Shown: positions 47,098-57,914, numbered from the stretch's first letter. The stretch is DNA of 64,000 nt from Enchytraeus crypticus (GCA_905160935.1 CAJHZI010000548.1:1703001-1767000), one strand, 5' to 3'. The notes: generated from the letters alone by a model not told the origin. Numbers and translations are program-made.

Positions 47098-47215
47098 TAT
47101 TAGAGTGATAATGTCACCAATAACAACATCGAACACTATTGAGACAAATCCAAGCCAGTGAGCAAAAAGAAGGTTCAGAAACGGTACAAAGTCGAAAATA
47201 AGAAAACCAGTACAA
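47098..47215 (-). repeat. LINE 3'-end fragment
   Basis: ATTAGAGTGATAATGTCACC, ACAACATCGAACACTATTGA, AAATCCAAGCCAGTGAGC and AGAAACGGTACAAAG follow the order of the LINE 3' end at 20.95-21.06 kb. Confidence 0.75.
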
Positions 47216-47929
47216 GAATATATTATAATGCATTTGCACGCTAAGACTGCTAGTACGGTGGAGAGCGGATGAAGGTAGTAGAGGGTGAGGGTTAGTGTTC
47301 AACTCCGCAAAGAGCCCGCAGACGATTATGTCATGTAGACTGTTAAGTGAGCTGGTTATTTTCATTAACGACATTTAGTATTCAATTTTTACATTTATTT
47401 TTGTAACTGAATGTTTCTTGTCATTTAATTCTGTTCTGATACGCAGAGTGAACTCGAACCTTGTTTTACTCCTACATTAGATTTTACCGACCCATTGGGT
47501 CGGGTTTCCAGCTTAAATATAGGTGACCTACTTAATCAAATGTAAAATTTTTAGAAATATGAGAGCATATATAATAACAAAGATCCGCTTTATTAACGTT
47601 CAAACTCCATTATCATAACAAACGGAGTAATATGAATAAGAGCTTGATACATGTTCTTTTAAAGATTACCTTTTGTCAAGTAGTAGTAAAATTCAACTGA
47701 ACCAGTAATCTCATTTACAGTTCTTTAATTCCAACATTAGTATTAATTATATCATAATTTTCTTTGTTAAAAGTATCTCATTCCTATGACATTTTCCTAT
47801 GGAAATCTGAATGCTGATTGTACATGTCACTACATTTTATTCAACTCTAAAGCAAATTTACACAAATTTTAATTAATATTAAGTGTAGTATTAAGAGTCA
47901 AGCTTTCGAAATAACTCACTTCAAGGTGA
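47216..47929. other. Non-coding flank 3' of SIX1/2
   Basis: No gene recognised. On the - strand AATAAA hexamers occur near 47585 and 47829; either could serve SIX1/2 but both are far from its stop codon. Confidence 0.4.
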
Positions 47930-48213
47930 TTTACTTCACTTCAAGATGCCTCACTTCACTTCAAGGTACCTCACTTCATTTCAAGGTACCTCACTTCACT
48001 TCAAGGTACCTCACTTCACTTCTAGGTACCTCACTTCACTTCAAGATACCTCTCTTCACTTCAAGGTACTTCACTTCACTTTAAGATACCTCACTTAAGG
48101 AGCATCGCTTCAGTTTCTAATGTACCTCACTTCACTTCAAAATACCTCACTACACTTCAAGGTACATCACTTTAAGGTGCCTCACTTCACTTTCTAATGT
48201 ACCTCACGTAAGT
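47930..48213 (+). repeat. 20-bp minisatellite just 3' of SIX1/2
   Basis: About 13 units of CTTCAAGGTACCTCACTTCA with variants (GATGCC, TTAAGGAGCATC). It ends about 95 bp from the SIX1/2 stop codon, so it probably lies in the 3' UTR or immediate flank. Most units contain the palindrome GGTACC. Confidence 0.9.
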
Positions 48214-48308
48214 TAAGGCACTTAAATTAGCTGCTAACTATAGTGCTGAATCAATCCCAAACAGATTCAAAAATTAATATAATTGCTTCTATTGTCCTAC
48301 TGAATATT

Positions 48309-48789
48309 CTATCTGTTTTCATTTACATTACCACTGGGCGATTCATTCGCAAGATGACCGAGATTTCGCGAAGACGCAGCTACCGGATTATAATTTCCTC
48401 TAATTGAATCCAGAAATCCACTCAGAGCTCCCGAATCCCTCATGTGGCTGAAATATGAAGCACCTGCAGCCATCGACATCAAAAGCGGATCCATTCCACC
48501 AGCATCTCCACCGGTGCAATGATTTGCAGAGGTCATGGCTGGAAAAGAACAGCCAGCTGATGCAGCAGAAAGTGAATTGTGGGAAAGATTGGCGGTGAGA
48601 GGAGAACGAAAGAATGTGGACAAGGATTTCCTACTATCGAAGGGGTGGCTGGAGCTGTCATATGAGGATTTTGAGCTGGCAGTTGGTTCCAGAGCTCTGG
48701 GTGATTTCTGTTGTGGAGAACTGAATTCATCGTTAGATGTTCCATCCTCTTCACCATCTGTAGAGTAATCGTCTCCTACGTTAGGACAT
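48309..48789 (-). CDS. six1/2: SIX1/2 homeobox gene, exon 2 (C-terminal region)
   Basis: Exon 2 starts after an acceptor (GTGTACAG, AG ending at 48790) and supplies the third base of an Arg codon begun in exon 1. The frame matches exactly (phase 2 intron, 1988 bp). It encodes about 160 residues and ends at a TAG (48309-48311). The tail is low in hydrophobic order and Ser/Asn-rich. Near its start it has EEDGTSNDEFSSPQQKSP, similar in character to the acidic EEEFSPPQSP block after the homeodomain of vertebrate SIX1. This region in SIX proteins is variable. Exon assignment rests on strand, order, splice phase and that acidic block. Confidence 0.8.
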
Positions 48790-48902
48790 CTGTACACATA
48801 GATAGCAATGAAATACTAATAATGAAGTAGTTATACCCAGGATATCTTTCTCACTCTCTCTCACACTCTCTCTCTCCCTCTCTCTCTCTCTCTATCTATT
48901 TA

Positions 48903-49020
48903 CCGGTCCAGTTTATGTCCAGTAAGTTACTGTCTGATTAGCTCGGCAGGGAATCGAACCCACACGAGCTCACTTTACCTCAGGATCGATCTAGATAGTT
49001 GAGCGCTACAGACAGAGCTA
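48903..49020 (-). repeat. SINE B-like diverged copy in SIX1/2 intron
   Basis: On the - strand: TAGCGCTCAACTATC, GATCCTGAGGTAAAGTGAGC, B box GGGTTCGATTCCC, then AGCTAATCAGACAGTAACTT and TGGACATAAACTGG. It is parallel to SINE B but strongly diverged. Confidence 0.55.
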
Positions 49021-50214
49021 TTGGATATTAATTCTTTAAATCAGCATCAACATAATAGACCAGGTATGCAGTACTAAACATCCTTAACAGAGTGTCTGCT
49101 TTGCCAGCGATTCTGCTAGCGGGCAGTTACCCGTGAGTCTATTTCAATATTACACACGCTTTCCCGAAATCGAGAAGTACAGAAAGCAAATTTTGTTACC
49201 ATACTACTGTAATATACGAGGCATACAAGATCTATTGAAGAAAGTGAGCCTGAATTTATGTGTATATGAATTCGTGTGTATGTAATTACGTGTACGAATT
49301 TATTTCTTAGAAAAACTCGGTTGCCAAAAGAAAAGGCAAAACAACAAAACCAGGGCATCAATGTGTAAAGCAACAATCAACTTGGATCTGGTATAATATA
49401 CTACTGCCTTGTTATATGTATAAACGGACCAGTACGTGTATATGCGTGAGCCAATGTGTGCGCGTATGTTTGTACTCTGTGATCATTGCTATCTATTTCA
49501 GCTCGGTGTCAGGTTTCAGTTTAACCAGTATATTTCATATCAAATCCTCAGCTGTCTACTTCATAAGAGTAGTTTGTTTGAAAGCCGCCGCTCGGAATCT
49601 AGATCAGCCAAAATATAGTCTTCATCTTACTCTCCTCTGGTATTGTAGGTCTGATAGTCTAATATTTGTAATTTCGTTATTGCGCAGTCATGGTAGCTAA
49701 TCTTTACAGTGAAGTTTTTAATATAATTGTTAGCCTAAGGTTTCAAAGAAGATTTCTAGTTTTATATTACAGAGAGCATTGAATATCGGTTCTCAGTAGT
49801 TTTCAGTTCTTTAATCAAATAGGATGTCAAGGTAGCATTTCAACAACTATTCTAAAGCTTACAACTAAAAACTTGGACGAAGTGCAAAGTGAATAACTAC
49901 TTGTACTTTTAAATGATGATTTAAAAAATGATCAGGTAAAGAAAACTACTTCTGAAAAACAAATTCCAAAACAAAAAGCCATATTCTGGTGCAGTTAAGG
50001 TTAAAATTGATGTGATGAGATCAGTTGATTGCGTGCTTGATTGATTGATTTACAGTGATCGCTACAACTTACAAGAATATGCATCTTAAACCTGCGGATA
50101 AGAAATACACGGAGAGTATGTGGGAGGGAGAGAGAGAGAGTGAGAGAGAGAGAGAGTGAGAGAGAGTGAGAGAAAGATGAAGAGAGGGTGAGAGATTAAG
50201 AACACTTCAGAGAA

Positions 50215-50305
50215 AATGTGGCTGGGTTTCGAACTTGGTTGTTTTTCGCTTATCCGGTAAGCATGCTATCCGCTCTGTCACTCAACCGACGCTTACATCA
50301 GTACA
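50215..50305 (-). repeat. tRNA-like repeat in SIX1/2 intron
   Basis: On the - strand: GTCGGTTGAGTGACAGAGCG (A-box-like) and GTTCGAAACCC (B-box-like) 50 bp downstream. The spacing suits a tRNA-derived SINE head, but no family partner was seen in the window. Confidence 0.4.
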
Positions 50306-50777
50306 ATTATTTTTAGATGTATATCGATAACAGTTTTGGTGAACTAGTGGACAGAAGCTTCACCTCTGGAGAGAGGCAAATGGGTCAGGTATCGTATTTC
50401 ATTCCACGTCGCGAAACATTACAGGCAGCACTGCACTCACGTCAATGGCAGATTATGGGGAAAAAGCGAAAAATAGAAATTGATCAGTGCTATCTCTCCA
50501 GTAACTCAATCAGCTTCCAGTTACTCTTATTATTGCAGATTCAGAAAAGGAAAACAAAGCAAAAAAAGACAGCCAAAACGAAACAGTTAAAACTACATCC
50601 GTATCTGACATTGGCCGGAGCTGCATTACCGAGTTGTTAGCTCTCTATCCTGTCAATCAAAAGCCTCAGAGATCAAAACTAAGCCGGATCGTCTCTTATA
50701 AACTGGTAAACTGGTGATACGGAAACAGACGCTAAACTTAGTTGTTTATTAATTTTTTATCAGAAGCCTCACTGTAC

Positions 50778-51445
50778 CTGTCCCTAGCCTCACTGGCTCT
50801 GTCCCTCTGCCTCCTGTTCTTGAACCAGTTACTGACTTGGGTCGTTGTCAATCCTGTCGCTTCTGCCAAATCCCGTTTCTCTCTTGGAGTGGGATAGGGA
50901 TTGTGAGTATACCAATCCCTCAGAGCATTCCTGGATCGTTCCTTGAAGCAGTAGGAAGTCTCCTCGCCGTCCCATATCGTCCTCGGCAACGGGAACTTCC
51001 GCCGAACTCGATATTTTCCCACCGCACCCAGAGATCTGCCCCTGATCTTTTCCGCTTCCGCATAGTGTGCCTTGAGCCACAGAGACTGCATCTTGGCGTG
51101 GTTGTGCGGCGAGAAGGCCTGGGACTCTATCAGTTTGTAGAGTTCTTTGTAGTTACCTCGATGAAAGGCTACGACGGCTTTGGCTTTGATGACGCTTTCG
51201 TTCCTGTGAAGATGATCGCAGGCTGGGAGGGACCAGAGGAATCGAGCCAGCCGCTCGATGTTACCACCGCTCTGAAGCACCTCACAGACACACGCCACTT
51301 GTTCCTGTGTGAAGCCAAATGATGGGATAGTCTTGGTCCCACCGGAGCACGAGGAAGTGGCTGAATCGTTTGGAGAACTCGTGGATGTGGTTGACCGATC
51401 GTCGATATTCCCAGAATTCTTTTCCAGTTGATCTTCACGTAGCAT
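50778..51445 (-). CDS. six1/2: SIX1/2 homeobox transcription factor, exon 1
   Basis: Encodes residues 1-222 plus two bases. A 40-residue Ser/Thr-rich N-terminal extension precedes the SIX domain (from about [16 protein letters not shown], residue 43, to [19 protein letters not shown], about 157). The homeodomain follows with [15 protein letters not shown] and WFKNRRQR (207-214). The [10 protein letters not shown] signature separates SIX1/2 from SIX3/6 and SIX4/5. SIX1/2 proteins bind DNA and act with Eyes absent and Dachshund in sensory organ, muscle and eye development; this is family knowledge. The donor CAG|GTACAGT follows the homeodomain, a usual intron position for the class. Joined with exon 2 the product is about 382 residues. 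The start is the first Met of the frame; most relatives begin only a few residues before the SIX domain. Confidence 0.95.
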
Positions 51446-51820
51446 TGCGAATAACTGAAAGCACTGACACTTTTAAGCTTGTACACCTTTTGACACTTTT
51501 TATTTGTGATATTAAATTTGTTCTAAATGTAATTAAGCAATATGTTGCTAACTAATTCAACTAATCCCATCTGTTATTAAATCTACTCCACTTTGTTCCA
51601 TGAAATATGTTCAATTCTTAAGAATTTCAATGATTTAGTATTTGATTACTTTGTTAATTACATCAAAAACTAGGCTGATATTGACTATGATGTTCTAACT
51701 TCGTTTACTTTGTCCGATTTGCCTACAATATAAAAATATTTTACGAATATACAAAATAGTATAATGCGCGTTTAGAGGACACTTTCATCGGACCTCCCTG
51801 AATTCAATACAACAACAATA
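51446..51820. other. 5' flank of SIX1/2
   Basis: Non-coding, AT-rich. No TATA box or other promoter element can be assigned with confidence. Confidence 0.4.
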
Positions 51821-51896
51821 AAAAGCTGGTATAGATAATGTTAACGTCAGTTTCCTCACTCGAAAGTCAGTGACTGGCGAGCCTTGGATTTGAACC
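51821..51896 (-). repeat. SINE A fragment
   Basis: AAAAGCTGGTATAGATAATG, GTTAACGTCAGTTTCCTCAC and GGATTTGAACCA on the - strand; a central deletion removes part of the GAAAGCGATGTCAG block. Confidence 0.75.
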
Positions 51897-51899
51897 AGA

Positions 51900-51990
51900 G
51901 TGCTACTATACGATTAAAGTAGTATCATTATAGTGCTACTGATGTCCATGACAATATCGATCACTAGGGACATCATAACAAGTCCATGAC
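51900..51990 (-). repeat. LINE 3'-end fragment
   Basis: TATAGTGCTACTGATGTCCA, TGACAATATCGATCACTAG and AACAAGTCCATG follow the LINE 3' end. It directly abuts a SINE A fragment. Confidence 0.55.
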
Positions 51991-52760
51991 AGATTCGACT
52001 ACTCGCGTAAAACCAATGAGGCTACACTTGTGATTATTTATTATCCATATCACTGGTGTTGATATGAAATAACAACAGTCTATAAGTCGTATAGTAAAGC
52101 TCTATAGAAATATTGCAAAACTGCCAAAATTTTAGCATAATTATTTTATTTATAGATAATTAAACCACAAAACTAACGACTAGTGTAAAGATTATTATTA
52201 GGCCTATATTGGTCTTAAATTAGTGCAGTAATAATTATATTATTACCGGATTAGTGTAATTATTATTATTATATCGTTATTAGATTAGCGTATAATAATA
52301 ATAATTTTTTATTTCAGCAATTGAATGATAATCAAATGTTTACATTTAAAAAGTATTCAAATCAAATTACATAATCAAATTGACACATAGATACCCATAA
52401 ATGCTCACAATAGCTGAGTATAAACAATAAACGTTGAAACTCGGCGCAATGTTATTCTGATGTTTGGTAAATGTACACTACAGGAGAGTCTGGTAATGCT
52501 GCAATGTTTGGAGATAGAGGCATTGATACGCCAAGTACCGCATCCTTGGACTTGCTAAAAACTAAACCTGAGAAAATGGAGTGAAAGTTGAAACACGCAG
52601 AGAGACAAGATAGACAAAGAATGAGGAAAAACTACTGTAATATCATTAGGCCTATGTAACTTACATAATATGTAACTTTTGGAATTACCTGCATCATTCA
52701 ACAGCCGAACACAGAGAAAATAAGACAACGAATGCACATGAGAAACAAAAGCAGATAAAG
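51991..52760. other. Non-coding stretch
   Basis: AT-rich with short ATT trinucleotide patches (52190-52320). Two TAGGCCTA palindromes occur here. No gene seen. Confidence 0.5.
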
Positions 52761-52764
52761 ACAG

Positions 52765-52866
52765 AGAGAGTGAGAGAGAGAGACGGAGATAAAGAAAGAG
52801 ATTGTGAGAGAGTGATATATAAAGAAAGAGAAAGAGAGAGATAATGAGAGAGCGATAGTGAGAGAG
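52765..52866. repeat. (GA)n microsatellite
   Basis: GA-rich tract with GATAATGA-type interruptions. Confidence 0.9.
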
Positions 52867-53042
52867 ATGAGATGCTCACGAGATGGCTGGTAGATATATA
52901 CTTAGTTAACAAGGCATCACATTATCCTATTAAGCAGCAGGCTGTTACTGTTCGAATTTCAGCCACGTAATTATCTGTCACTCTGGCATCAACCGAAAAA
53001 TAAAACACGCGCTAAACCAAAGCCATAAAAAGTTTGCATAAT

Positions 53043-53084
53043 GAGGGAGAGAGAAATAGAAAGATGGAAAGAGGGAGAGAGACC

Positions 53085-53134
<50 letters not shown>

Positions 53135-53225
53135 TAGAGGTAGAGAGAGACAGAAAGAGAGACAGAGAGAGAGAGAGTGAGAGGTAGAGAGAGAGAGAGA
53201 GAGTGAGAGAGAGAGAGAGAGAGAA
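53043..53225. repeat. (GA)n microsatellite
   Basis: About 180 bp GA-rich, the longest pure part at 53090-53130. Ser/Leu-rich frames on the - strand are artefacts. Confidence 0.95.
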
Positions 53226-53520
53226 GTGGTGCATCTGCTATCTGTTACATGCACGTCAGAGCTTCTAGTCTCCGTTGCGATGAAGTCCATTTGCATTGGA
53301 AACCAAATACTCAGCGATACGTATAAACGATCCTTTGTTTGTAAGAGCAAACAAGTTCAACACACTAGAAACTTAACTCCAACCTGGCTTCGAAAGAGTA
53401 GGTTCGTCCAGGGGAAAAGAACGCATATTCCCCATAGATTTTAGATTTTTTGAGAAAAACTTGAGATCTTTTTAATATAACAAAAGATGTAACAGGTAAA
53501 AGAGGTTTCAGAGTGATCAC
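53226..53520. other. Short non-coding stretch
   Basis: Nothing recognised. Confidence 0.5.
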
Positions 53521-53655
53521 GCTGGCTGGAGCCAGTGGCGATGTCGGTAAGATATTCGACCGCGGATCAGTATGTGTGGGTTCAAATCCTGGGCTCGTCC
53601 GTCACTGACATCGCTTTCGAGTGAAGAAATTTATGTCAACATTAGCTTTACATTT
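53521..53655 (+). repeat. SINE A, full length
   Basis: GCTGGCTGGAGCCAGTGGCG, ATGTCGGTAAGATATTCGAC, B box GGTTCAAATCC, TCACTGACATCGCTTTCGAG. The 3' part is diverged (GTGAAGAAATTTATG). Confidence 0.9.
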
Positions 53656-54060
53656 TTCACTAAGTGCACAACCCAGTGTTTAATCAAGTATTGTAGTATC
53701 GAGTACTAGTTCTAAGTAACCCAGTATTATAGAGTTCAGTACTAGTTCTAAGTAACCCAGCTTTGTAGTATCCAGTACTCTCTGTACTGACTTGGCATTC
53801 GAATAAAGGCCTCGGGATTTAAAAGCGCACTCTCTATCATGACTCAAACTTTGTATTGCTAGCATGTAGTTTGTACTATATGCACTTTACTAACATTATA
53901 GATTGGACATGTATATAAGATACAATGTTTTATTTTATTTCTTGTTTGTACGGTTTCGCATATAACATATTAAGCGTGTTATAAAATTTCCTTGCTTAGC
54001 CATTGTTTCTATAGTTCTTCGATATTTCCTCCTCCTCCTCCCTCTCCTCCTCCTTCTCCT
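53656..54060. other. Non-coding stretch with small direct repeats
   Basis: AGTACTAGTTCTAAGTAACC occurs twice (about 53703 and 53741), a 38-bp tandem pair plus partial. No gene seen. Confidence 0.6.
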
Positions 54061-54067
54061 CATCCTC

Positions 54068-54072
<5 letters not shown>

Positions 54073-54112
<40 letters not shown>

Positions 54113-54150
54113 CTCTCTCACTCTATAGTTAGTAGTTACTAATTATGGAG

Positions 54151-54189
<39 letters not shown>

Positions 54190-54190
54190 A
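54073..54190. repeat. (CT)n-(GA)n long hairpin
   Basis: A (CT)n arm leads to CTCTCACTCTATAGTTAGTA, a GT tip at 54135-54136, then TACTAATTATGGAGTGAGAG and a (GA)n arm. The inner 20-bp arms pair with two mismatches and the microsatellite arms extend the stem to roughly 55 bp. Confidence 0.85.
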
Positions 54191-54231
54191 AAGGCACCGA
54201 TTGTTAGTAGTTACTAATAATCGGTGCCTTT
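54190..54231. repeat. Second hairpin with the same tip
   Basis: AAAGGCACCGATTGTTAGTA, GT tip, TACTAATAATCGGTGCCTTT: a 20-bp stem with one mismatch. The tip region TTAGTAGTTACTAA is identical to that of the preceding hairpin. Confidence 0.9.
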
Positions 54232-55014
54232 AACAGCGCAGAATGCTGCTAATAGCTAGTGCAGATATAAGAAAAATCCTCCGAAACTCCCAGGATATAT
54301 GCACGTTACTGTCACTTGTATCACTCGGTCTTTCCTAGCATTGTGGATACCAAGTGGTAAAAATGTAGTCTCTATTTTTTCGCTTAACATCTCCCCCGAA
54401 GTCCACCAGAACCCGAGATTAACTCCAATATATCCAGAGATACTTATATAACTAACAGCGGAATGGTAAGAGTAAGAGAAGTAATAAATAGACGGGTCGA
54501 GGCGAACAACTACAAGGATATAAAATAACAGGGAGAGAAGTGGAATGAAGAAGAACAGAGCTTTCAAAGAGATAAACTGGAATTTCTACTGTCGAATGAA
54601 ATGGACTCATGTAAATGTAGTAGGTGGGGGGGGGTGAGATTCGAACTCTATCAATTAAATTATTGACTGATATGAACTAGTATATTATATATAACTGTTA
54701 TCTATTATATAACTGCTCTATATTAAATGTCTCTTACGATTACCACCTTCCTTTGCTTTCAAGATGCCAATAAACTGCTAATAAAGTTAATTAAACGTTA
54801 CATTGCAAACTAGTATTTATTAGGCTTATGATAGCATTTTTAAGACAGTATTGGAGTACGAGTATTTATTATGATAGCAAGATGCTTAAATTACTATTAT
54901 CAATAGCAGGAGCTACAGTAGAACATACAAAAATTGCAACAACAACGCAAGTTAAGTTTTTTCTTCAATCACATGGGACAAAAAGAATATACACATGTCA
55001 TGCAGTTGCCTTAC
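54232..55014. other. Non-coding stretch, nothing recognised
   Basis: The 103-codon - strand frame at 54256-54567 resembles no known protein. Confidence 0.45.
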
Positions 55015-55150
55015 GGCTGGAGCTAATGGCGATGTCGGTAAGATATTCGACCGCAGATAAGTAAGTGCGGGTTTCAAATCCTGGGCTCGCCCGTCACTTA
55101 CATCGCTTTCGTGTGAGGAAACTGACGTTAACAGTAGCTTTACCAGCTTT
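55015..55150 (+). repeat. SINE A, full length
   Basis: GGCTGGAGCTAATGGCGATG, TCGGTAAGATATTCGACCGC, TTTCAAATCCTGGGCTCGCC (B box), CATCGCTTTCGTGTGAGGAA and TTTACCAGCTTT. Confidence 0.9.
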
Positions 55151-55284
55151 ACTAAAATTTTCCTTTCTAGTTTTAACTTGGAAAAACTTATAAATTAGGA
55201 AATAATTCACGGCGGAATTTGCCATTTTTAAAGGCTTGTCGACATTTATATTTTTTACGGAACCATGCGTGCTTATAAACCTCG

Positions 55285-55385
55285 AAACTGCATCAATAAC
55301 AATATCAAATGATACAAGTCAAAACCAAGACGGTCAAGAAAGGCAAAAAAGATCCAACAAAAGATGCAATCGCATTTTAAATTCA
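55285..55385 (-). repeat. Degraded LINE 3'-end fragment
   Basis: AATAACAATATCAAATGATA, AAGTCAAAACCAAGACGGTC and GATCCAACAAAAGATGCAAT correspond loosely to the LINE 3' end order (ACAACATCGAGCACTA, AAATCAAGCCGGCGAG, GGTCCAAAAACGGTGCAA). Confidence 0.4.
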
Positions 55386-56244
55386 GGTAAACACTAGGAT
55401 TGACGCTGTATGTGTATTACGAAAGACGATCAATTTGGCCTCAATGAGGCTGTAACAAACATAAATAAATTAGAGACTTACGATTTTTCTCTAAATCTCA
55501 CAGATTTTAGATTTAGAACAAAATTACCTACAGTTTTACTTGCAGAGTTGCAAGTTTCAACATCCCACTCGTTCCTAAATATCTAAACATTCATAGTACG
55601 GTTTATGATTAAAACACACACTATAGCGAAATGATCATCCACAATCATATCTAACATTATGCAATTCCATATATTTGCAGACATCTCCATGTTTCAAAGA
55701 TGAATAGCTAGGTTAGGGACGATTCATCAATCGCTACATAGTTTCATCTACTTACCGGACCTGCGAATATCCGAGATTTTACTATCTGAATAGTTCGGCC
55801 CATAACTAAGCCACTGAAGTCACAATATGGTAAATAAAAAGCTAATGTTTTAATTGTAACGAGATTCAAGCCCAAGTTCAGTCAGTCCTCGAGGAAGATT
55901 TTGGCATCAGCGAAACAAGTTAACCCAGATTCCGTGTAAACTAGACTTCCCGTGGAGCTCAAACTTATAGAGTAATATATTCTCCGATATAAGACACGCT
56001 AGGACACGACACAAAGCCTCTATATGAGAATTCTCTCACATACGAGATAATTCAGCGCATGTGTAAGCTATCAAGTAATTACTTGTCAATTATATTTAGT
56101 GAGTAGATGTCGAGGACTCGGTAACCTGATCCAAGGCTGAAGCAGGAGACAACATGTCTGGAGATAATCATTTGTAATTCGATACCTCTGCTCGTTTGAT
56201 ATCCAGGTCTGACGGTGAATTAGCTTCAAGCTAGATTATAGTTT
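55386..56244. other. Non-coding stretch with SINE B relic
   Basis: A strongly decayed SINE B on the - strand seems to occupy about 55609-55830 (AACACACACTATAGCGAAAT, GGACCTGCGAATATCCGAGA, TTTTACTATCTGAATAG). Nothing else recognised. Confidence 0.4.
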
Positions 56245-56380
56245 AAAAGCTGGTAAAGCTAATGTTAACGTCAGTTTTCTCATTTGAAAGCGATGTCAGT
56301 GACGGGAGAGCCCAGGATTTGGACCTGCACACACTGATCCGCGGTCGAATGTCTTACCGACATCTCCAATAGCTAAAACC
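56245..56380 (-). repeat. SINE A, full length
   Basis: Reads on the - strand through GATGTCGGTAAGACATTCGA, a lost B box (GTCCAAATCC), TCACTGACATCGCTTTC and GACGTTAACATTAGCTTTAC. Confidence 0.85.
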
Positions 56381-56498
56381 AGTTGGACATATTATAGGCT
56401 TTTCATTACCCAAAATTAACTACATAATAGTAAGATAGAGGATAAAGAAAAAGAGTCTTACCGAATAAATTAACAATTTGACTCTCGTGTTCAGTCAA

Positions 56499-56620
56499 AT
56501 GTCGGTTAGATATTCGACCGCGGATCAGTATGTGCGGGGTTAAAATCCTGGGCTCGCCCGTCACTGACATGGCTTTCGAGTGAGGAAACTGACGTTAACA
56601 TTAGCTTTGCCAGCTTTTTT
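56499..56620 (+). repeat. SINE A, head-truncated
   Basis: Starts at ATGTCGGTTAGATATTCGAC, B box degraded to GGTTAAAATCC, CCGTCACTGACATGGCTTTC, ends TTGCCAGCTTTTTT. It lies 118 bp from an inverted copy. Confidence 0.85.
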
Positions 56621-57914
56621 GGCTTTTAACTCTATCGGCATTCATGGTTCTGGAGAACGCTCCTAAACACTCCATGTGCAAAATGTTGATTCCATCACCA
56701 GGGCCGTTCCTTTAGAAAATCTTAATTAGCCTTTAATGTATGATGCATTACTTTGAATAAACAGGATTGTTTAGTTAAACAGGATAGTGTTCTCAGTGAA
56801 TGACGCCCCTTTCCAGTAAATGCTAGTAGAATTTAGTCAATTGTTAAAATGCTATTGTTAACAATGTTAAATCGTTAGTCAATTTTCATTTGGTTTGTCA
56901 ACAATGCTAAAAACGTGGGTGACGCATTGGATGTTTCTGTTATCAACCTTGGTTGGCGAAACTGGCGCATTGTATTTATTATATTTTTAGTTTAATGTTT
57001 GCAGTTGCATTAGGCTACTATGGGTGCGAAAGCGCTGATGATTAGACAAAATGATGTGAGTTGATATAATGAAAGTTGCAAAAAATTTATATAAAGATAA
57101 TATACAATTTGCATAGGACAACATACCTGAACATTTTATAATTAATTAATTGTAATTAAATTAATTAGATTAATAATTAAACATCACTATATATTTTATC
57201 ACTATATATTTTTTATATTATTTTTTATTTATACGATTAAATTAATTAGATTAATTAATTCAACATCACTAATCCTTCAGGCACGCTGAAATCACTCTGA
57301 CCTTAAGTAAAATTTACAAGTCTAGTAACTTGGCTCTGCAGCTCAGTTGAAGCCAGAGAATCTTACTCTAAAGAACTCTAACAAGAATTAGATCTCGACG
57401 AATCCCTTAAAACAAGTCAGCTCGAGGTGGCTGGATGTATCGCTCCAGCGCAGGACATTCTATAGACCACAACAATTTCCAAGAAAACTATCTTTGTTTT
57501 CAGTCCTTCAATGGATTAACTAATAATAAATAGATATATATTTGAAATAAATAAATAGATCTAGCAATAAATCAATTAGCCTCATTTAATCCTTAAATCA
57601 AGAGTAAATATTAATCTATCTATTAATAGGGCCTTCACATCTTTAAATTATCTTAGGTTATATGCAGAAATGTCACGGTAAATAGAGAGGGGTGGGGGGG
57701 GGAGAAAAACTTAAGACAATACAAGCGATTTAGCTTGCAAGACTATAGAAAGATTATAAAAACTGTCATCGTTTCAGATGCGCAGATTCTTATCTAGCTG
57801 GAAACCGCAAAATCCGAAAAAGTTGTTATAATTAGGTTTGGGAAATCAGATATTCAAGGGGATGAAGTCACACAGTTAACTTTTCTTTTTTTATCAGATA
57901 ATAAAATCGAATTT
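56621..57914. other. Non-coding AT-rich stretch
   Basis: A direct repeat of about 36 bp (ATTAAATTAATTAGATTAAT and CATCACTA) occurs at about 57156 and 57237. No gene seen. Confidence 0.5.

Larger units (their letters stand above)
48790..50777 (-). other. SIX1/2 intron
   Basis: Donor GTACAGT directly after CAG at the exon 1 end; acceptor AG at 48790. It contains a (CT)n tract (48845-48896), a SINE B-like tRNA repeat (48903-49020), GA-rich DNA (50126-50180) and another tRNA-like segment (50215-50305). The 107-codon + strand frame at 50317-50640 resembles no known protein. If unspliced, exon 1 would read 13 extra codons to a TAA. Confidence 0.75.

Noticed and set aside
50317..50640. 107-codon + frame in the SIX1/2 intron
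   Set aside because: No recognisable motif and a lysine/threonine-biased end; not enough to call a nested gene.
50837..51322. 161-codon + frame antisense to SIX1/2 exon 1
   Set aside because: Shadow of the SIX domain and homeodomain coding sequence.
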